Positions 13,164-26,321 of a stretch of DNA of 64,000 bases are shown here, piece after piece. This DNA comes from Liolophura sinensis (Eukaryota > Mollusca > Polyplacophora > Chitonida > Chitonidae): NCBI RefSeq assembly GCF_032854445.1, contig NC_088296.1:14888623-14952622 (forward strand), read 5' to 3'. Each line of letters starts with the position of its first letter. The first letter of the stretch is position 1. The notes under the pieces were generated by a model, which worked only from the letters and a program-made list of their open reading frames with translations, did no database searches and was not told the DNA's origin. Position numbers and translations under genes: made by a program.

Positions 13164-13948
13164 GTTCTTTAGAAGGGTCACACCTAAAATTTCCTTACGT
13201 TACCCAGGTGGAAATACTTGAACAGAGGCCAAGGATCGTACCTAGCACTTCAGAGGTGTTGTCATATCAACTAAGATACGCATGTTTGCACAGTGTAGAT
13301 ATTTCCATAGTCATCTATTCTCTCGCCTAGCGAATATCACCAGCAGCATCAACGGAGTCATTTCCCTGCAGTGATCTTCTCTGAACTATGTGATTATGTC
13401 CAAGGCTATATTGGGTAAAATAAGATGATTTCAAACACAGCAATCTGCATTTTGGGTTTTTCATTTTCCTGAAAAATATTAAAACAGCCTAAGATCGTCG
13501 TATGGGTGGTGAGGTATATCTCCCTGACTCGGAGTGATTTTGGAACTTATATAGTGTGAAAGACACGAAGGCATAATACATACCTATAAGGTCCTTGCTT
13601 TGCCCTTAGCGTCGGGCTAGGGAGGAAAGGGGTGGACTGTGGGGAAAACGCGTCCAATTCAACGCCTACACTGGTCTGCGGCGTTTTGTTCTGGAAATTC
13701 ATTAAACATGCATTAATGCGTTAGTGATGATTTGATTATTATCAATATTCAGAGTAATATATGTTTCAGTCATTGAGACAATCCTGTGTTCCCAAATAAT
13801 TACACCTAATTTCAGTATAACTGATTTAATCAGGCAAAAAATATGATGTTTCTACGTAATACTCCGTTAAGACACATCTCCATACTTTATAAATCACGAT
13901 GTTCTGCTTCTTTTCGAGTACATAAGTACATTTTTTTATTTATTTATT
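13164..13948. other. Intergenic DNA, nothing recognised
   Basis: No coding or RNA feature supported. AT-rich with scattered short frames. Confidence 0.4.
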
Positions 13949-14193
13949 CGGTTAACGCGCTAGCGCAGCGTAATGACCCAGGAGTCTCTCACCAATGCGT
14001 TCGCTGTGAGTTCAAGTCCAGCTCATGCTGGCTTCCTCTCAGGCCGTACGTGGGAAGGTCTGTCAGAAACCTGCGGATGGTTGTGGGTTTCACCCGCTCT
14101 GTGCCCGGGTTCCTCCCACCATAATGATGGCCGCCGTCGTATAAGTGAATATTCTTGAGTACGGCGTAAAACACCAATCAAATAAATAAATAT
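13949..14193 (+). mobile_element. SINE-A, near full length, left arm of an inverted pair
   Basis: It starts in the A-box-like GGTTAACGCGCTAGCGCAGC, runs through the B-box-like GTGAGTTCAAGTCCAGC and the central TTCCTCCCACCATAATGATG, and ends GAGTACGGCGTAAAACACCA with an (AAAT)n tail. About 20 bases downstream a second copy begins in the opposite direction, tail to tail. Confidence 0.95.
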
Positions 14194-14211
14194 TTATTTA
14201 TATTTTTAAAT

Positions 14212-14473
14212 TTATTTATTTGGTTGGTGTTTTACGCCGTACTAAAAATTTATCTGTATATTTAAATATATTTATTTATTTAATATTTCACTTATACGAC
14301 GGCGGCAAGCATTATGGTGGGAGAAAACCGGGCAGAGCCTGGGGAAAACCCACGACCTTCCCACATACAGCCGGAGAGGAAGCCAGCATGAGCTGGACTT
14401 GAACTCACAGCGAACGCATTGGTGAGAGACTCCTGGGTCATTACGCTGCCCTAGCGCGCTAACCAACTGAGAG
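14212..14473 (-). mobile_element. SINE-A, near full length, right arm of an inverted pair
   Basis: Minus-strand copy with the A-box side at the right (CTAGCGCGCTAACCAACTGA). About 40 bases of AT-rich DNA separate CGCCGTACT from AATATTTCACTTATACGACG near the tail. The head region matches the reverse complement of the copy at 13949-14193 over a 46-base stretch with no mismatch. That stretch includes variants not seen in other copies here. Confidence 0.95.
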
Positions 14474-14621
14474 CACATGAGTACAATGGTTGAGGTACAG
14501 CTGTGTTTCGAGTGAATTTCAGTATGTATGTATTAAATATCCAAATTGTAGTCTGTCACATACTCTTCACATCAAATCCCACGGCGCATTGTTTTCACTT
14601 TTACTCAGATATAGGTATATA

Positions 14622-14755
14622 GTCGGCTGGTGTTTCACGCCGTGGTCAAGAATATTTCACTTGTACGGCGGCGGAGAGCATCATGGTGGGAGGAAAGCGG
14701 GCAGAGCCCAGGGGGGTTAAACGACCATTCCCAGATTGCTGACAGGCATTTCCAT
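14622..14755 (-). mobile_element. SINE-A, 5'-truncated
   Basis: Minus-strand tail and body: GCTGGTGTTTCACGCCGTGG, ATCATGGTGGGAGGAAAGCG, GGCAGAGCCCAGGGGGG and AGATTGCTGACAG, after which similarity stops. Confidence 0.85.
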
Positions 14756-17700
14756 ATACCACAAAGACATTTCTCTGCTTTTGGAACTGCCCGTTTACCC
14801 ATACTATCCTTCAGACATTGAGCTAATCTCAGTAGATTATAAATGTGCATTTGGAACATTTCAGGCAATACAATGCCCGCGCCGGAGAACTGTAGGCACA
14901 ACTAATGCTTATACTGTGCCTACTAAACACTGTTATTCAACCACGACTACTTATTCCACCAACAAAACCTACGTATTTCGACAAGTTTTCAACAAGTTGC
15001 ATTTCCAAACGTTGTCTTGCAAACCCAGACAAAATTTGGCTACACAAGGAGTACAGTTTGTTTATCTATGGGCTAGTGTGCATACAGAGTCTTCCACATT
15101 GCTCGCTCTTTGTATTGGCCGAAGGCCTTTGATACATTATGGCTAATCTTGTCTGAGAACGGATCAACGCGGTATGCGACGTTCAACAATAAGCTACTCC
15201 CAACTGTATCGAGTGATAGGTATGCCTTTAGAACGTTAGGCGTGTACAACCTACTCACATGGGGGATAAAGCAGAGGCAATGCAATGAGAGAAAAAAGTC
15301 TGGAAGACGAGATCGATATTTTGATTAATTGATGAAATGACCGACTGGTTGATGAGGACACTATTTAGCTTTAGTTCAGATCACCTGAACGGCCCTATAC
15401 ATGGTCATATTTTTTTTCAATGTCCCGACATTGCTGGTCCGACACATTTGTGCTTGGCAGGAATTTGTTTGAACAACAGCACCGTGGTCAGGTGACATGG
15501 AGGCTTGGAGACATCTGTACTTGTCGAACTTTGGCGCTGGACTCACTATCATCAAATATGACACCCGGCATTAGCTTCACTGCTTTGTGAATTTTAAATT
15601 TTTTCAAGGATAGGGTGTGATTGCTTTTGCAAATATCACCTCCTGTCATATTGTTGAAAGCAATCCGGATGACGAATACCCACAGATGGAGTTTGTCCGC
15701 CTCAACAAAAACATGTCGACGTATCTTTAACAAGGACGCTATGTTTCCATATCTGTATCACATTTTGACTTAAGACCAATAAATGCTTGAAATATGTACC
15801 TTGTCACGAGGGAGTCCCTGTCATCTTGTACCATAATCCAAAATCATGTGTACAATACTGCATTGGTCAATAGTTTAACGTGTTACGACAAGACTGAATG
15901 CACCACTTTTGTGTTCTCACTAGACACGTACTGTCAGCTGGTGTCTGGGTGTCGCCATCAGTGGTTTGCGTACATTATTTGATGTTTCCTTTGATGATGT
16001 CTGCGAAATGTCTCTTAATCAATCGTATATTATTACTGCACAAATCTTACCACAAAGAGATGAAAAGGCGGTGAGACGAAAACGATGGTTCCTGGGATCA
16101 CTCTCTGTGTATTTGTTTAGTTATTATGCCTGTACAAACCATTCCTAGCGTCAATCATGTACCGTTAATGTTGACGGTTATGCAAACCTGGTCCCAATTA
16201 ATCGCGTGTCCGTTTCGCTTAGGACCTTCCAAACTGAGCCAATTATATGTATTTACCTCAAAGAGGCCTTCGGATCAAAGGAATCTTTGTGGAATGTTTC
16301 TCATGCACGCTCGGATCACTCGATCTATAAACAAGGGAATATGAAGTTTTTGCTTTAGAGAGAAATTTAGACAAAGTAGACTGTAGGAGTTTCTTGCGTG
16401 AAAAGATGGTACACAAACGCCCGATGTGGCTGCGTAAACTTCTTTTGTTGAAGTTGGTAAATTGTAATCCATTAAAAGGTAGATATTTGATTGATTTGCA
16501 CAATTCATTGCAGCCCTTGACTATTTATGGAGTACTGCAAATTGGGGGAGCAAAATGTCAAAATTTGGGATGTCAAAAAAAAAATTACCAAAGTTCTTTC
16601 TCCATGGCAGAAAACAGAGATGCTGTTATGTCATCGAGTTCACCAACTGCTTTAAAGCTTAAAAGCCTCGAGGATATACAATCAACACTTGCAGTTGCCA
16701 TGGAAACGTGCTACATACCTGGCCCCACAATTGGACATCTGCAGGTCAAGTTTAACTCATTCTGAGTATTTGTGAAAGCTTGTTACCGGCATATATGATT
16801 GCATTTGATGGGCGGAACGTCGAGTGGATAACTTCACTGAAAAAGAAAATTAGTCATACACCTCCTCAAGATTCGAGTGACTGACGTGTAAACTTCAATC
16901 TGTGTGAGATGTATTTGCCTGGCTGTACTGTACGATTCTGATCTTCTCTTCACCTTTTTATGCCCAGGGGGTACCATCTCTAGACCTATTGGATTAACCA
17001 TATTTTCTCTTCAACAATGTTCGTTAGCCTCGGGCTCGCTCAAGTCAGTCCAATTCAGTCAGCTCGGAGAATATGTTCATCAGGCGTAGCCAAGGGGTTG
17101 ACAAAGCGGTTAAGTGCTGTTCAGACAGACTGGTCTCATCATCGCCTACCCCCATCCCTTTCCGTCTACCGTCCTACGCCCTAACCCCCATTTTATCCAC
17201 CATAAATGACATCATCCGTACCCATGCGACAGAGTTAATTCTAATTTTGCTCGGAATCCACCGTACGAAGACAGGCAGTAATGCTGATGGCACACACATG
17301 CACTTGTCCGGATATTTCACAAGTGGTAGGCCAAGGCCGTCACAAAGATGTTCACTTCAATATGTTTGAGAAGCAAAATTTCCAATGATCCGTCTATTTT
17401 AATTATGACCCTTGCTTCGTACACCTGGTTGCTTGTCTAATCACAGGATGTATGTACATGGGGCTTAATAGCATAACCACTTGCGTTATGCACTCTAGTT
17501 TCCTATTCCCAACTGTTCCTGGTACAATATACATGCATGTATGTTTAAAGAGCCAAATGCAATTTACATAGCGGTTCCCGCTATTATCCCAGGAAAGGAT
17601 ATAACCGTATGTTTCATTCCACAGATAAAAACTTAAGTATGCCATTGCTCTGTCTCCATGCGCCCCACCCCCACCCCCACCCACCCCGTGTCCCTCTCTC

Positions 17701-20700
17701 CGTCTCTCTGCCCGTGCCATAAGGCGCAATTTTAGTCTTCACATCGGATCCCGTGGGTCGAGTTTTCCTAATGCTGCGTTCTGAGCACTGTTATGTCATT
17801 TCCTTCAGACAAATTCTATTAGGTTTCTCTTGTATTCTGCTTAGGGAATTTCCCCGGTTGATATTCTACGCCTGCGGTGCTGGGAATTTGCTTCTGTTCT
17901 CCATCACCACTGGCTAATGGTAATTCATTCAATTGCGGTGCTATTCAGCGGATATGTAATTTGGCGCCAGCGATGTTTACCGACTTATACCGATCGTGTC
18001 GTATCCGGAGGGAGCCGACAGAGTTCGAAGACGAAAAAAACAAGTCTGCTATGTTCCAGTTTGATTTGATCCATCTGAATGTGTTGGACCGAGCGTCTAG
18101 CATCCATGTACATGTGCAATTCTGTCGTGGCCTTCACCCTGATCCAAACCATGCCGCAAGGCTGTTTTTGTCAGTAAATGGAATTATAAAAGACTGTCCT
18201 GATGTTTTTCAACCAATGCTTGAACCCGGAGCTTGAAATACCAGGGAGACTGTGCCTCAAACTCACTTCATGCCGCAAAATGGGATAAAGCTTGTTGTAA
18301 TGTAGTTAGGCAGATTGTCATGGTGAATCTAGGCGTCGAAACAGACATCCGTTTACTAACCGTCAGTAATAATAGACGCTTGCGCTCAGTAATTAGAACC
18401 AATTCCAACACAGCACTCAACACAGCACATCAAAGAAGTACATATAGTGTAGCATGGAAGTTAAGATCCCAGCACGGATTAATGCACAGAGAATCAGTGA
18501 ACGATTTTCAATGATGACACTAAAGATGTCAAAGCGAAAATAAACGAAATCACTAGAGCAAATCGTGTACCATGGTAGTTTATAGTCTGCGGTTAATTCA
18601 AATGTGAATCTCTTTCGCACCCTGGTCACAAGTGTTCAAGACTTGGCGATTTTGTCTGACACAGCATAGGTGATGACTGATGGTTGGATAGATTACGCTG
18701 TAGGGAGGATGTAGTTGATGACACACAGGATCTGGAGTAATTCGAGAATAGTGACGAGTAATAAATTGAGGTAAACATTTAGAGGAGGGCGTGTAACTTA
18801 CTGCTAATTAAGCAGTTACAGGAATACTCGGAATGCAACCCTAACCGAGGTAAATTTATAAGAGGTTGAGATATGAGATTTTGAGAAGATAATAGTTAAA
18901 CATGGAATGGGAATACAAAATATAAACACAGGCGTACAGAAGCGTCAACCACGTGCAACGCCTGCATGCCAAGAGTTGTGACCTCCATTTATGTAGTGTA
19001 TGATTTGGAAAGGTTACTGTTGGAATCAGCATTGGAAAGAGCTCTCTCCATTCAAGAAAAGCGTCACAGTGTTTATCTGCTGGGGTGTTTGTTTGCTTGT
19101 TTATCCCATTGCCTTTTTCCTTAAACAAGGATTTTCGTTCGGTAAAATCATTTATACCCGAACACGTGCTATATGTAGAGTGTCTATAGCAATTAACCTC
19201 CTAACTCTTTATAGGTGTCGTCACTTTTTTAATTATCATTACGTGGGCTTGTGGTGGCGAATGCGACGAGGGCATTGCCAAATAATTTCATTCAATGTAT
19301 TAAATTGTATGACTTTATTTCTTATTTTTACGCAGAGAACTCAAAACGGGTAAACTAAATATGGTTAAATATATATACTAAATATAGATATGTGAATATC
19401 TATAATTTGAACTTCCAACCTCACGAAATGTTTACTTATCCCTTAGTCTTTTGAGGCCATACTCTAGATTGTTATCGTTAGGTGGTGATTGGTGAAGTCT
19501 GGAAACATCTTTAACCACTTGGCCATTGTATGTGGATCTGGCTTAATCATTCGTTCTTATTTTCTGCTTAAATTGCAACAGCTTTCTTACAGGGGTAGTT
19601 TTTCTCATTTTCCCTTTTCAGTTAATCTGAATTTGAACGATTCAAAAACATCGTACATCTCCATCATATTTAGAGCAAAAGCAGAAAAAAGAGCACGTTA
19701 CAAAAATCAGACCCGAGTCAATGAACTGTGTCATCAGACTATTACGAGTGTGGCGTTGATACTTGAATCAATTAGCGTTACGTTGACAGCCATGGAATAA
19801 TTTTATTGTATTTACTTATGGGTGCCCATAATTTCATACAGCATTACAGTGTAGTCTGCCATAACCTTAGGTTCCTCGCGTATAAACAAAAGCCTGCGTT
19901 GGTTTGGACTGACCTAATGTTTACTCTTGACTCGAGGCAATCTCTTTCCATGAAGCATTTGAAAGTTATTATGCAACTGACGATATACTAACCCCCTGCC
20001 ATTGTTGCCATACACGGCAATTATAAAGGTTAATTACCATTCTTACTCTGTCGACAAGAACTCTGTGTGTCATCGCCACGGCGATAAAACAATACATAAT
20101 CAGCGAATCCAGGAAGGAACCTTAAACACGCCAACATCGCGATGTTCACGGGGTCAATCAATTGATTAACAGCATTTGTTACCTTCGAATCGGCATCGTT
20201 GGACTGTCCTAAAAGTTTCAAGTGGGACATTTTGCTTTATTCTGATTAAAATATCCACCTTTTAGGGCCTTATATGTGTTTTCTGTCAAGTTTGATTCGT
20301 TTCTTACGAGGAAAACTTGAATGATGGCATCAAAAGTACCATTTTAAGGCCTTTACGTGTTTCTGAAAGTCCAATTGTTCATACCAAACTTTAGGTAAAA
20401 CACAGTAGGGCAAATATTGTTAAGTCTGATGTAAATATGCTGAGGCTGGATTGGGGTTATTGTAGTGCTCCAGTGAGTATCCCCTGGATACAGGTCGGTG
20501 TCGAGGATATGCACGTAAACCTATATAACGTCGTGACATGGGTGACAAAAAATAAATAGTTGTGGTCCAAGTAACATGTCTCTTAGTTAGCGTTGTTTTA
20601 GAGTATTTTATGCAATTAGAAAAAAGAAAACCAGACAGTCGGATCCACCGGCCGAGCAGGACAAATCATTGCCTATCATTTCCTTACCAGTATTGCCCTC

Positions 20701-22554
20701 CTTTCCTCCTTGTGAGAGCCTTCAAAGAGAATTTCTCAATGTCACACAAAGTAATATTTCTATTCTTTGCCCCGTTATATGTACTGATAGTGTAAGATGT
20801 TAAGCACCATGGACGCTTGCTAATTTTTTTTTAATTAGTTGTAGGAAACATGTGCCCAAAATCCTGATCGGAATGATTCACAGGAATTCGTTTTGGCGCA
20901 TTTAACTTTGGCTTCATTTTTAACCACTTTTAATACGAGCCTGAAGGATACGTGTGCGTTCATATCTTGTGCATAAACGTAATTCAGGTCAGTTTGCTCG
21001 ATACATCTTCCTGTTTGAGTAATGTAATTTATAGGTGACGAAATGATCCTATTAACATGTCCAAAGTAAGCGCCAAGCCCAAAGTGGACTTTGCAGAAAT
21101 TGCTTTGCCTGAACCCCAATCTGCTACATATCCACATGGACGTAACTTGATTTAATGGCTATGTACGAGGCTATGGTTTACAATTCTCATTAACGCGAAT
21201 CGACTGACACTAATGTTTCGGACAAATTGACCACGCCTGGCTTTGACCTTTTGACCATGTGGAGGCGTGTGATAGCACTGTGACGGTGCTGATGGATTAC
21301 CTATCCATTACGCAGGTGTAATACAAGATCATTAGACAGGTGTGAGTTGTTCCAACAGTCCTAGTCCCGTACTGTTTAAAAAAGAAACTCCGTTATAGCG
21401 GACGCAATTTTGGGCTAAATTTTTGGTGAAAATCCACTTTCTTGCCATCACAATAGCTGGTAAGATTTGCTCTCCCTGTCTCACTTCCGTTTGTTAAGGT
21501 GTCAGCCAATTCTCACGTGTACACTTCATGCACAGAGCCAATGTCTGACAACTTGTTCGTGAAAACTCTTGGTCATTTAGAATGGTGGAAGGTGTGTCGG
21601 TCAGTTACCAAGACCATTAGCTGGCTTGAATCAATTAGTAGACCATTTGCTCCTTATGGGGGTTGGAAGCATGGCGGTGAAGTTTTGCCTAATGGTCCTC
21701 TAGAGGCCGACATGGTAACAACGTCGTCATGGCAACTCCTCAAATAGGGAACAGGTGGGATCCACGTCTAGTCTGCTTGATCACAAGATATTCATTAATG
21801 TCGTAGGATCCAGCCAAACAGCAAGCACTGGGGACAGAGATCGGGCGTGGCTCTAGAGATATGTCATTGGGGCTACACATGTATGTATATACATATATGC
21901 ATATTAAGTGTGTTTGCTTCTATGTATATCCTTGTCCATCTGCATACAGTTCATGCCATTTTTTACAATTAACCATGGGACTGCCCTTAAATGGTATCAG
22001 GGCCAAATATGGCTGTTGATGTCAACGGTAAAGTGCTGTCATTTTTATCATCAATAAATCATGATGGTTGTTGTATGTTTTCTAGAGTGTGTCCAGGTTC
22101 TACAGTTCATGCGTTGGAATATAACATTGCATTATACCCAATACGTGCATGTATGTCTTTTCTTGGTTCTTGACACTATAGTATGTTACTTATCTGTTTT
22201 TTTTTTGTTTTAGCGTCATACTCCATATTTTTAAACTTGGTTTCATAAGTGAAGTGTTACTGGTATGGCCAATGTAGCACACCGGCATCTGCTGGATTAC
22301 TAAAAAAACTACACGAACATGAAATTGTGGGAAACCAAATGTTCTGGAATAATCTTCAAATGCATAAACAGCCTCGTCACTGACATCGACTTCACATTGT
22401 CACCAAAGCCCCAACAAGGGAGCGAAGATTGTACAAATGGACTGCCCAAAGCCTGATTTGAAATCAAACCTCCTTTGTGCCAACCTTTGTCACGCAAACT
22501 CGCTGCCAAACATGTGCCTGTATTTTGCTAAAAAAATGCGTCGTTTGTTATGCT
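14756..22554. other. Long intergenic stretch, no confident gene
   Basis: Several open frames of 90-135 codons occur (for example 14736-15146, 16394-16765, 17877-18236 and 19000-19353), but none shows a domain, signal or repeat I recognise. One small candidate exon is at 16604-16743: an ATG in CCATGG context, an S/A-rich peptide starting MAENRDAVMSSSSPTALKLK, and a possible donor after CTGCAG. A CCCACC-rich run lies near 17666-17687. I see no SINE in this 7.8 kb. Confidence 0.4.
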
Positions 22555-22770
22555 TCCTCTCAGTTCACACTCTGCGGTCGCTGTGAGTTGAAGTCCAGCA
22601 AATGCTGGCTTCCTCTCCGGCCGTACGTGGAAAGGTCTGCCAGCAACCTTCGGATGGAATTTCGCCCGGGCTCTGCCCGGTTTCCACCCACCATAATGCT
22701 GACCGTCGTCGTATAAGTGAAATATGCTTGAGTACGGCGTAAAACACCAATCAAATAAATAAATAGATAA
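22555..22770 (+). mobile_element. SINE-A, lacking the 5' head end
   Basis: Plus-orientation copy. It contains GCGGTCGCTGTGAGTTGAAG, CTTCCTCTCCGGCCGTACGT, CCCGGGCTCTGCCCGGTTTC and GAGTACGGCGTAAAACACCA, with a (AAAT)n tail. Confidence 0.92.
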
Positions 22771-22853
22771 GTTCACACTCAACTGGCTTCCTGCCCTTAT
22801 GTCACGAGGAAAAAGAACAAAGTGCAGAGATTGAGCTGCTGAGTGAGGAACAG

Positions 22854-22876
22854 ATATATATATATATATATATATA
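22854..22876. repeat. (AT)n microsatellite, about 22 bp
   Basis: Pure AT dinucleotide run. Confidence 0.9.
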
Positions 22877-22890
22877 ATCGGGAATATCGG

Positions 22891-22955
22891 ACCGTGGCCG
22901 AGTGGCTAAAAGTTGCCTGATCTTGAATTACTAAGCATTCGTGAGGGTGTGTGCG
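22891..22955 (+). other. tRNA-like 5' half (Ser/Leu-type A box), remnant
   Basis: CCGTGGCCGAGTGGCTAAAA resembles the D-arm and A box of class II tRNAs such as tRNA-Ser. The rest does not fold into an anticodon arm and there is no clean B box, so this looks like a tRNA-derived repeat remnant, not a gene. Confidence 0.3.
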
Positions 22956-25310
22956 CTGTGTAACGTTAGTTGAAGACTGCTACTCATATTCAACGAAAGT
23001 GACGGGATAAGCTTAACTTAACTGCACCGCTTCTTTCAAACCACTGCTCTTTATAAGCAGATACACCTGGCGGGCATATTTTTGCATAGATTTTCACTTT
23101 TCTGTCCTCGATGTGTGTTAGATTGTGGTGGACTTCATATGAGACCACACCAACAGCTCTACTAGCATTTTTTGGTAGCGAATATGCCGTAACATTGGAG
23201 GTGAACAAATGGAATCAAAAACTTTTTTTGCAGTATACGAAGGTACACAAGCTTAGAGGAAGCCACAATACCAGCAAAAACTAGTGGCAATGGTCATGTA
23301 CCTAACGATCCTCCTTAATGAAAAAAGTCAGGTCAGCTACAGCTGGATTCGAACCCTCGGCTTCATTTGTCAAATTGTCTTGCCGAAAATAAAGTTTCAA
23401 AGTTACAACGTAACTGTCACAAACACTTGGACATAGCAGTGTATACACCCATATATTCGGTACGTGTGTATTAGTAGAGCTTAGGGACGGAACGTGCTTT
23501 TATAATGTAACAAAACAAGCTTAAGCGGCCAACACCTGACAGGAACTCGGGAGTTATAAAAAAAAGATAACGATCCGACAGATCTGACGAAAATAATAAG
23601 TTAGCGTATCTCTACATCGAGATTCAAGCTTCTTCAGTGCCGTTCACGTCGTCAGTCGGAAGAAATGGAAGCAGTTTCGGGACAATCGTCCAATTAGGGG
23701 AATCCCCTTTCATCGAGGACGCGGTTAGGGGACTCCGCTGTAGGGATCAAAGGGGATTGTGGTTCATAAATGAATAGCTTTGTGCGTCGTGCGCATCAAT
23801 ATCCGAAGCTGACCAGGCATCTGCCACATAATTGCCTCCTCATCCTGATAATGCAAAAAGAGGCCCCCAATTAGGTCCCGAGTACACCGCCTAATCTCAA
23901 TCAATCATTCAGTCGTTCACGGCCTATTATACCTGATAAATGCTGCAATCACTGGAGAGTGGGTTTCCATTTGCAACGCTATCGAAATGCGAAGGAGGTG
24001 AGCAGGGGTCTTTCAAACCAGTTATAATGTGTATATTAATTATGCTCTTGTTGGCAATAAATTGCAGTCTTTTCAAAATGCAATTGGTGGAGCTGATTGC
24101 ACAAAGGAGTTTTGGAAATGCGCAGGATACCCGAAGGAATGCCTACAGTAGTGCTAACTTGTAACAAGCTCGTTGTTACCCTGGGCTTTTTTTGTTAGTC
24201 AACCGTGCATTGTGCACTTATGTGAGCACGCAAAAAATGTTTGTAATGATGAAGAGTTTGTATTTTTTAAATAATTAAATTCCTATTTTCATTTCGCTTA
24301 AAATATTAAGGCACACTACCATTAAAATATGGTCACTGGCGAGCAGCATTCATTGCAAATTGAACAAGTATCGGCGCCAAAAATGTTGACTTTGCCATTT
24401 GGGTTCTATGAATTTTAACTTTGTAAGATGTATTCATGACGTGGAGATAGCGTACTCTATATGTTTGAAATTTAGAAAACACGTTCCTAACTGCTTCTCC
24501 CCAAATGATTGTTTCCATTATACGTACCGTTACCTACGAAGAACTTGGGACATTGGTAGACTGGGCGGATAAAAGTCTGAATTTGTTATACAGTAGGTAT
24601 ATCAGTTTATAACTTAATGGTTTAACCAATTAAAGCATTGGTCTGCTGAAAAAAATCTTGCAATTAATGAACATGTGAGCATTATAACCTCTTTGTTAGA
24701 GTACCGTTGTGCACGAATACAATTGGTTTTTTAACATAGGTACTTCACGTCAGTGCACACGCACATTAGCGCTTGACGTAAATACATAACGTGCTTTAAA
24801 CATCTGCAGTGTGGCTATTTAATATCGATACCATTGGTGAATCAATGTACTCAGTAAGCTATTAAGTGCTATGAAAGCCAAGAGTCGTAGATACGATAAT
24901 GACAGCTGTATCATTAGAGAGAAGGGCTGTCCATTTTGAGGTATTTCATAAAAGTATACAAGTAGCTGGGAAAAAAGTTTTGCAACAAAACCCTAGTAGA
25001 TTTATGAGCGTAATGTGATGTTCTTACAACACTTGATCCTTAAACTGCCCAAGCCCCTGTAAAAAGAATCCTTCAGCTACAGAATCTCTACTGATCTAGT
25101 TTACAAATACACCTAATTCTGCTTAACACACGAAGATAGAAAGGGTTTACACATCGTTTTGAATAAAAGTTGCACACTTGAGAAATGGGTAATTGCAGTT
25201 TACTCTCCTAGAACAGTTATTGCGTCCTTCTGGCATGGTTGGAAAATTGTGACTTGGCTTAAGGGAATTGATTTATAATAATGTCTTACTTGATATACTT
25301 TTAGTTCCCT
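22956..25310. other. Intergenic DNA, no confident gene
   Basis: A minus-strand tRNA-like scrap with B-box-like GGATTCGAACCC lies near 23340-23375. The palindrome GGGGAATCCCC lies at 23697-23707. Nothing coding is supported. Confidence 0.4.
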
Positions 25311-25680
25311 GGGTGAGTGGGTGAGTGAGTGGGTGAGTGAGTGGGTGAGTGAGTAAATCAGTGCTTAAGGTTTAACGTCGCACTTGAAAAATTTTCTGTC
25401 ATATGACGACGAATGAGTCCTAAGAGTGCATGCAATGTGCCTCCTTGTTTCAGGACGGATTTCCACCGCTCTTTTATCTAGTGCCGCTAAAGTAAGCCGC
25501 CCCACACGAGCCATGATACTAATGCGGGTCAACCAGTCGTTGCATTATTCCATTAATGCTGAACGTCAAGCGAGGAAGCTATAACCCATTTTTTAAGGTC
25601 GTACGTGTGACTCGACCCAGAATTGACCCTGGATCTACCGCTCCAAAGCGGATGTTCTGCCAACTGAGCCATCGGGGCAA
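25311..25680 (-). mobile_element. SINE-B, near full length
   Basis: Minus-strand copy. The tail at the left is a mixed GAGT/GGGT repeat followed by GTTTAACGTCGCACTTGAAA. The head at the right carries the A-box-like GATGGCTCAGTTGGCAGAAC and the B-box-like GGGTCGAGTCACACG when read on the minus strand. It is diverged from the 55.5-kb copy and lacks the block around CAGTGATGCAGCAC, so it is an older member. Confidence 0.92.
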
Positions 25681-26204
25681 TGTTGTTTTGGAAAATTGAG
25701 TTTGTCTTTGCTGATAATGAAAATCCATTATGGATGACGATTGGTGTGCAAAAGTCTGTTACCACGTATATATGTATAAGGGCTAGTTCTTTAAACTATG
25801 TGTAGGGTACATTCAGCTGCCTTGTTTGTGTACAAGCAAGTCAATTATGAAAACATTGAACAGTGTTCCTAATCATACAAGTCATACAGGGCTTTTAACA
25901 GATCTATATATTTCCTGCCTTTGCATACACGCTACACTGGCTGGTTCCCGACACCCAATATCATATATTTCGGAAGCCTTATAGTAACAACTGATTTCCG
26001 AAGGGCTTCCGAGTACTCATGTTCAGCTGTAAAACCTTTGCTTGGATACGTATTTCTTAAGGAAGACCTGACTGATTGTTCATCTGCTACGGCTTCCGCG
26101 GCATTGACTTTCGACTAAATCAATGTTTCCTTTGAAATGCTCGACATACACAGTCGCATACGACGTCGTTATTAACGCTGTACCGAAGTTAATTGCCAAT
26201 TCAT
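25681..26204. other. Upstream of the calexcitin-like gene, no clear promoter
   Basis: No TATA box or other promoter motif stands out. If a 5' UTR intron ends at 26220, as suggested, this stretch is intron and the promoter lies further left at an unknown position. Confidence 0.35.
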
Positions 26205-26220
26205 TCATGACTCTTTTCCA
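26205..26220 (+). other. Probable splice acceptor in the 5' UTR of the calexcitin-like gene
   Basis: CATGACTCTTTTCCAG is a pyrimidine-rich acceptor 34 bases before the start codon. It suggests that the first transcribed exon is non-coding and lies further upstream. This is inferred from the motif and would need a transcript to confirm. Confidence 0.5.
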
Positions 26221-26254
26221 GGTTTTGACCAAGAGGAAGGAAAAGGCACAAACA

Positions 26255-26321
26255 ATGGCGGAATATCAGCTCTCCGAGTTCCAAAAGAAAAAAATACTGC
26301 ACGTGTTCAACGTATTCTACG
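26255..26321 (+). CDS. Calexcitin-like gene, coding exon 1
   Basis: ATG in the context AACAATGG opens MAEYQLSEFQKKKILHVFNV, the N-terminal helix entering EF-hand 1. The exon ends one base into a codon (TAC G) before donor GTAGGT. Homologues start at the same place, which supports this start. Confidence 0.93.

Noticed and set aside
14736-15146. 136-codon plus-strand frame beside a SINE-A copy
   Set aside because: It begins in SINE sequence, overlaps another frame and shows no domain.
15073-15328. Possible reverse transcriptase fragment (plus-strand words YWPKAFDTLWLILSENG)
   Set aside because: Only a short resemblance to the KAFDT motif of LINE reverse transcriptases, with no flanking motifs such as the YADD box in the expected place.
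17877-18236. 119-codon plus-strand frame
   Set aside because: No domain, signal or splice support. Length is within chance expectation for a 64-kb window.
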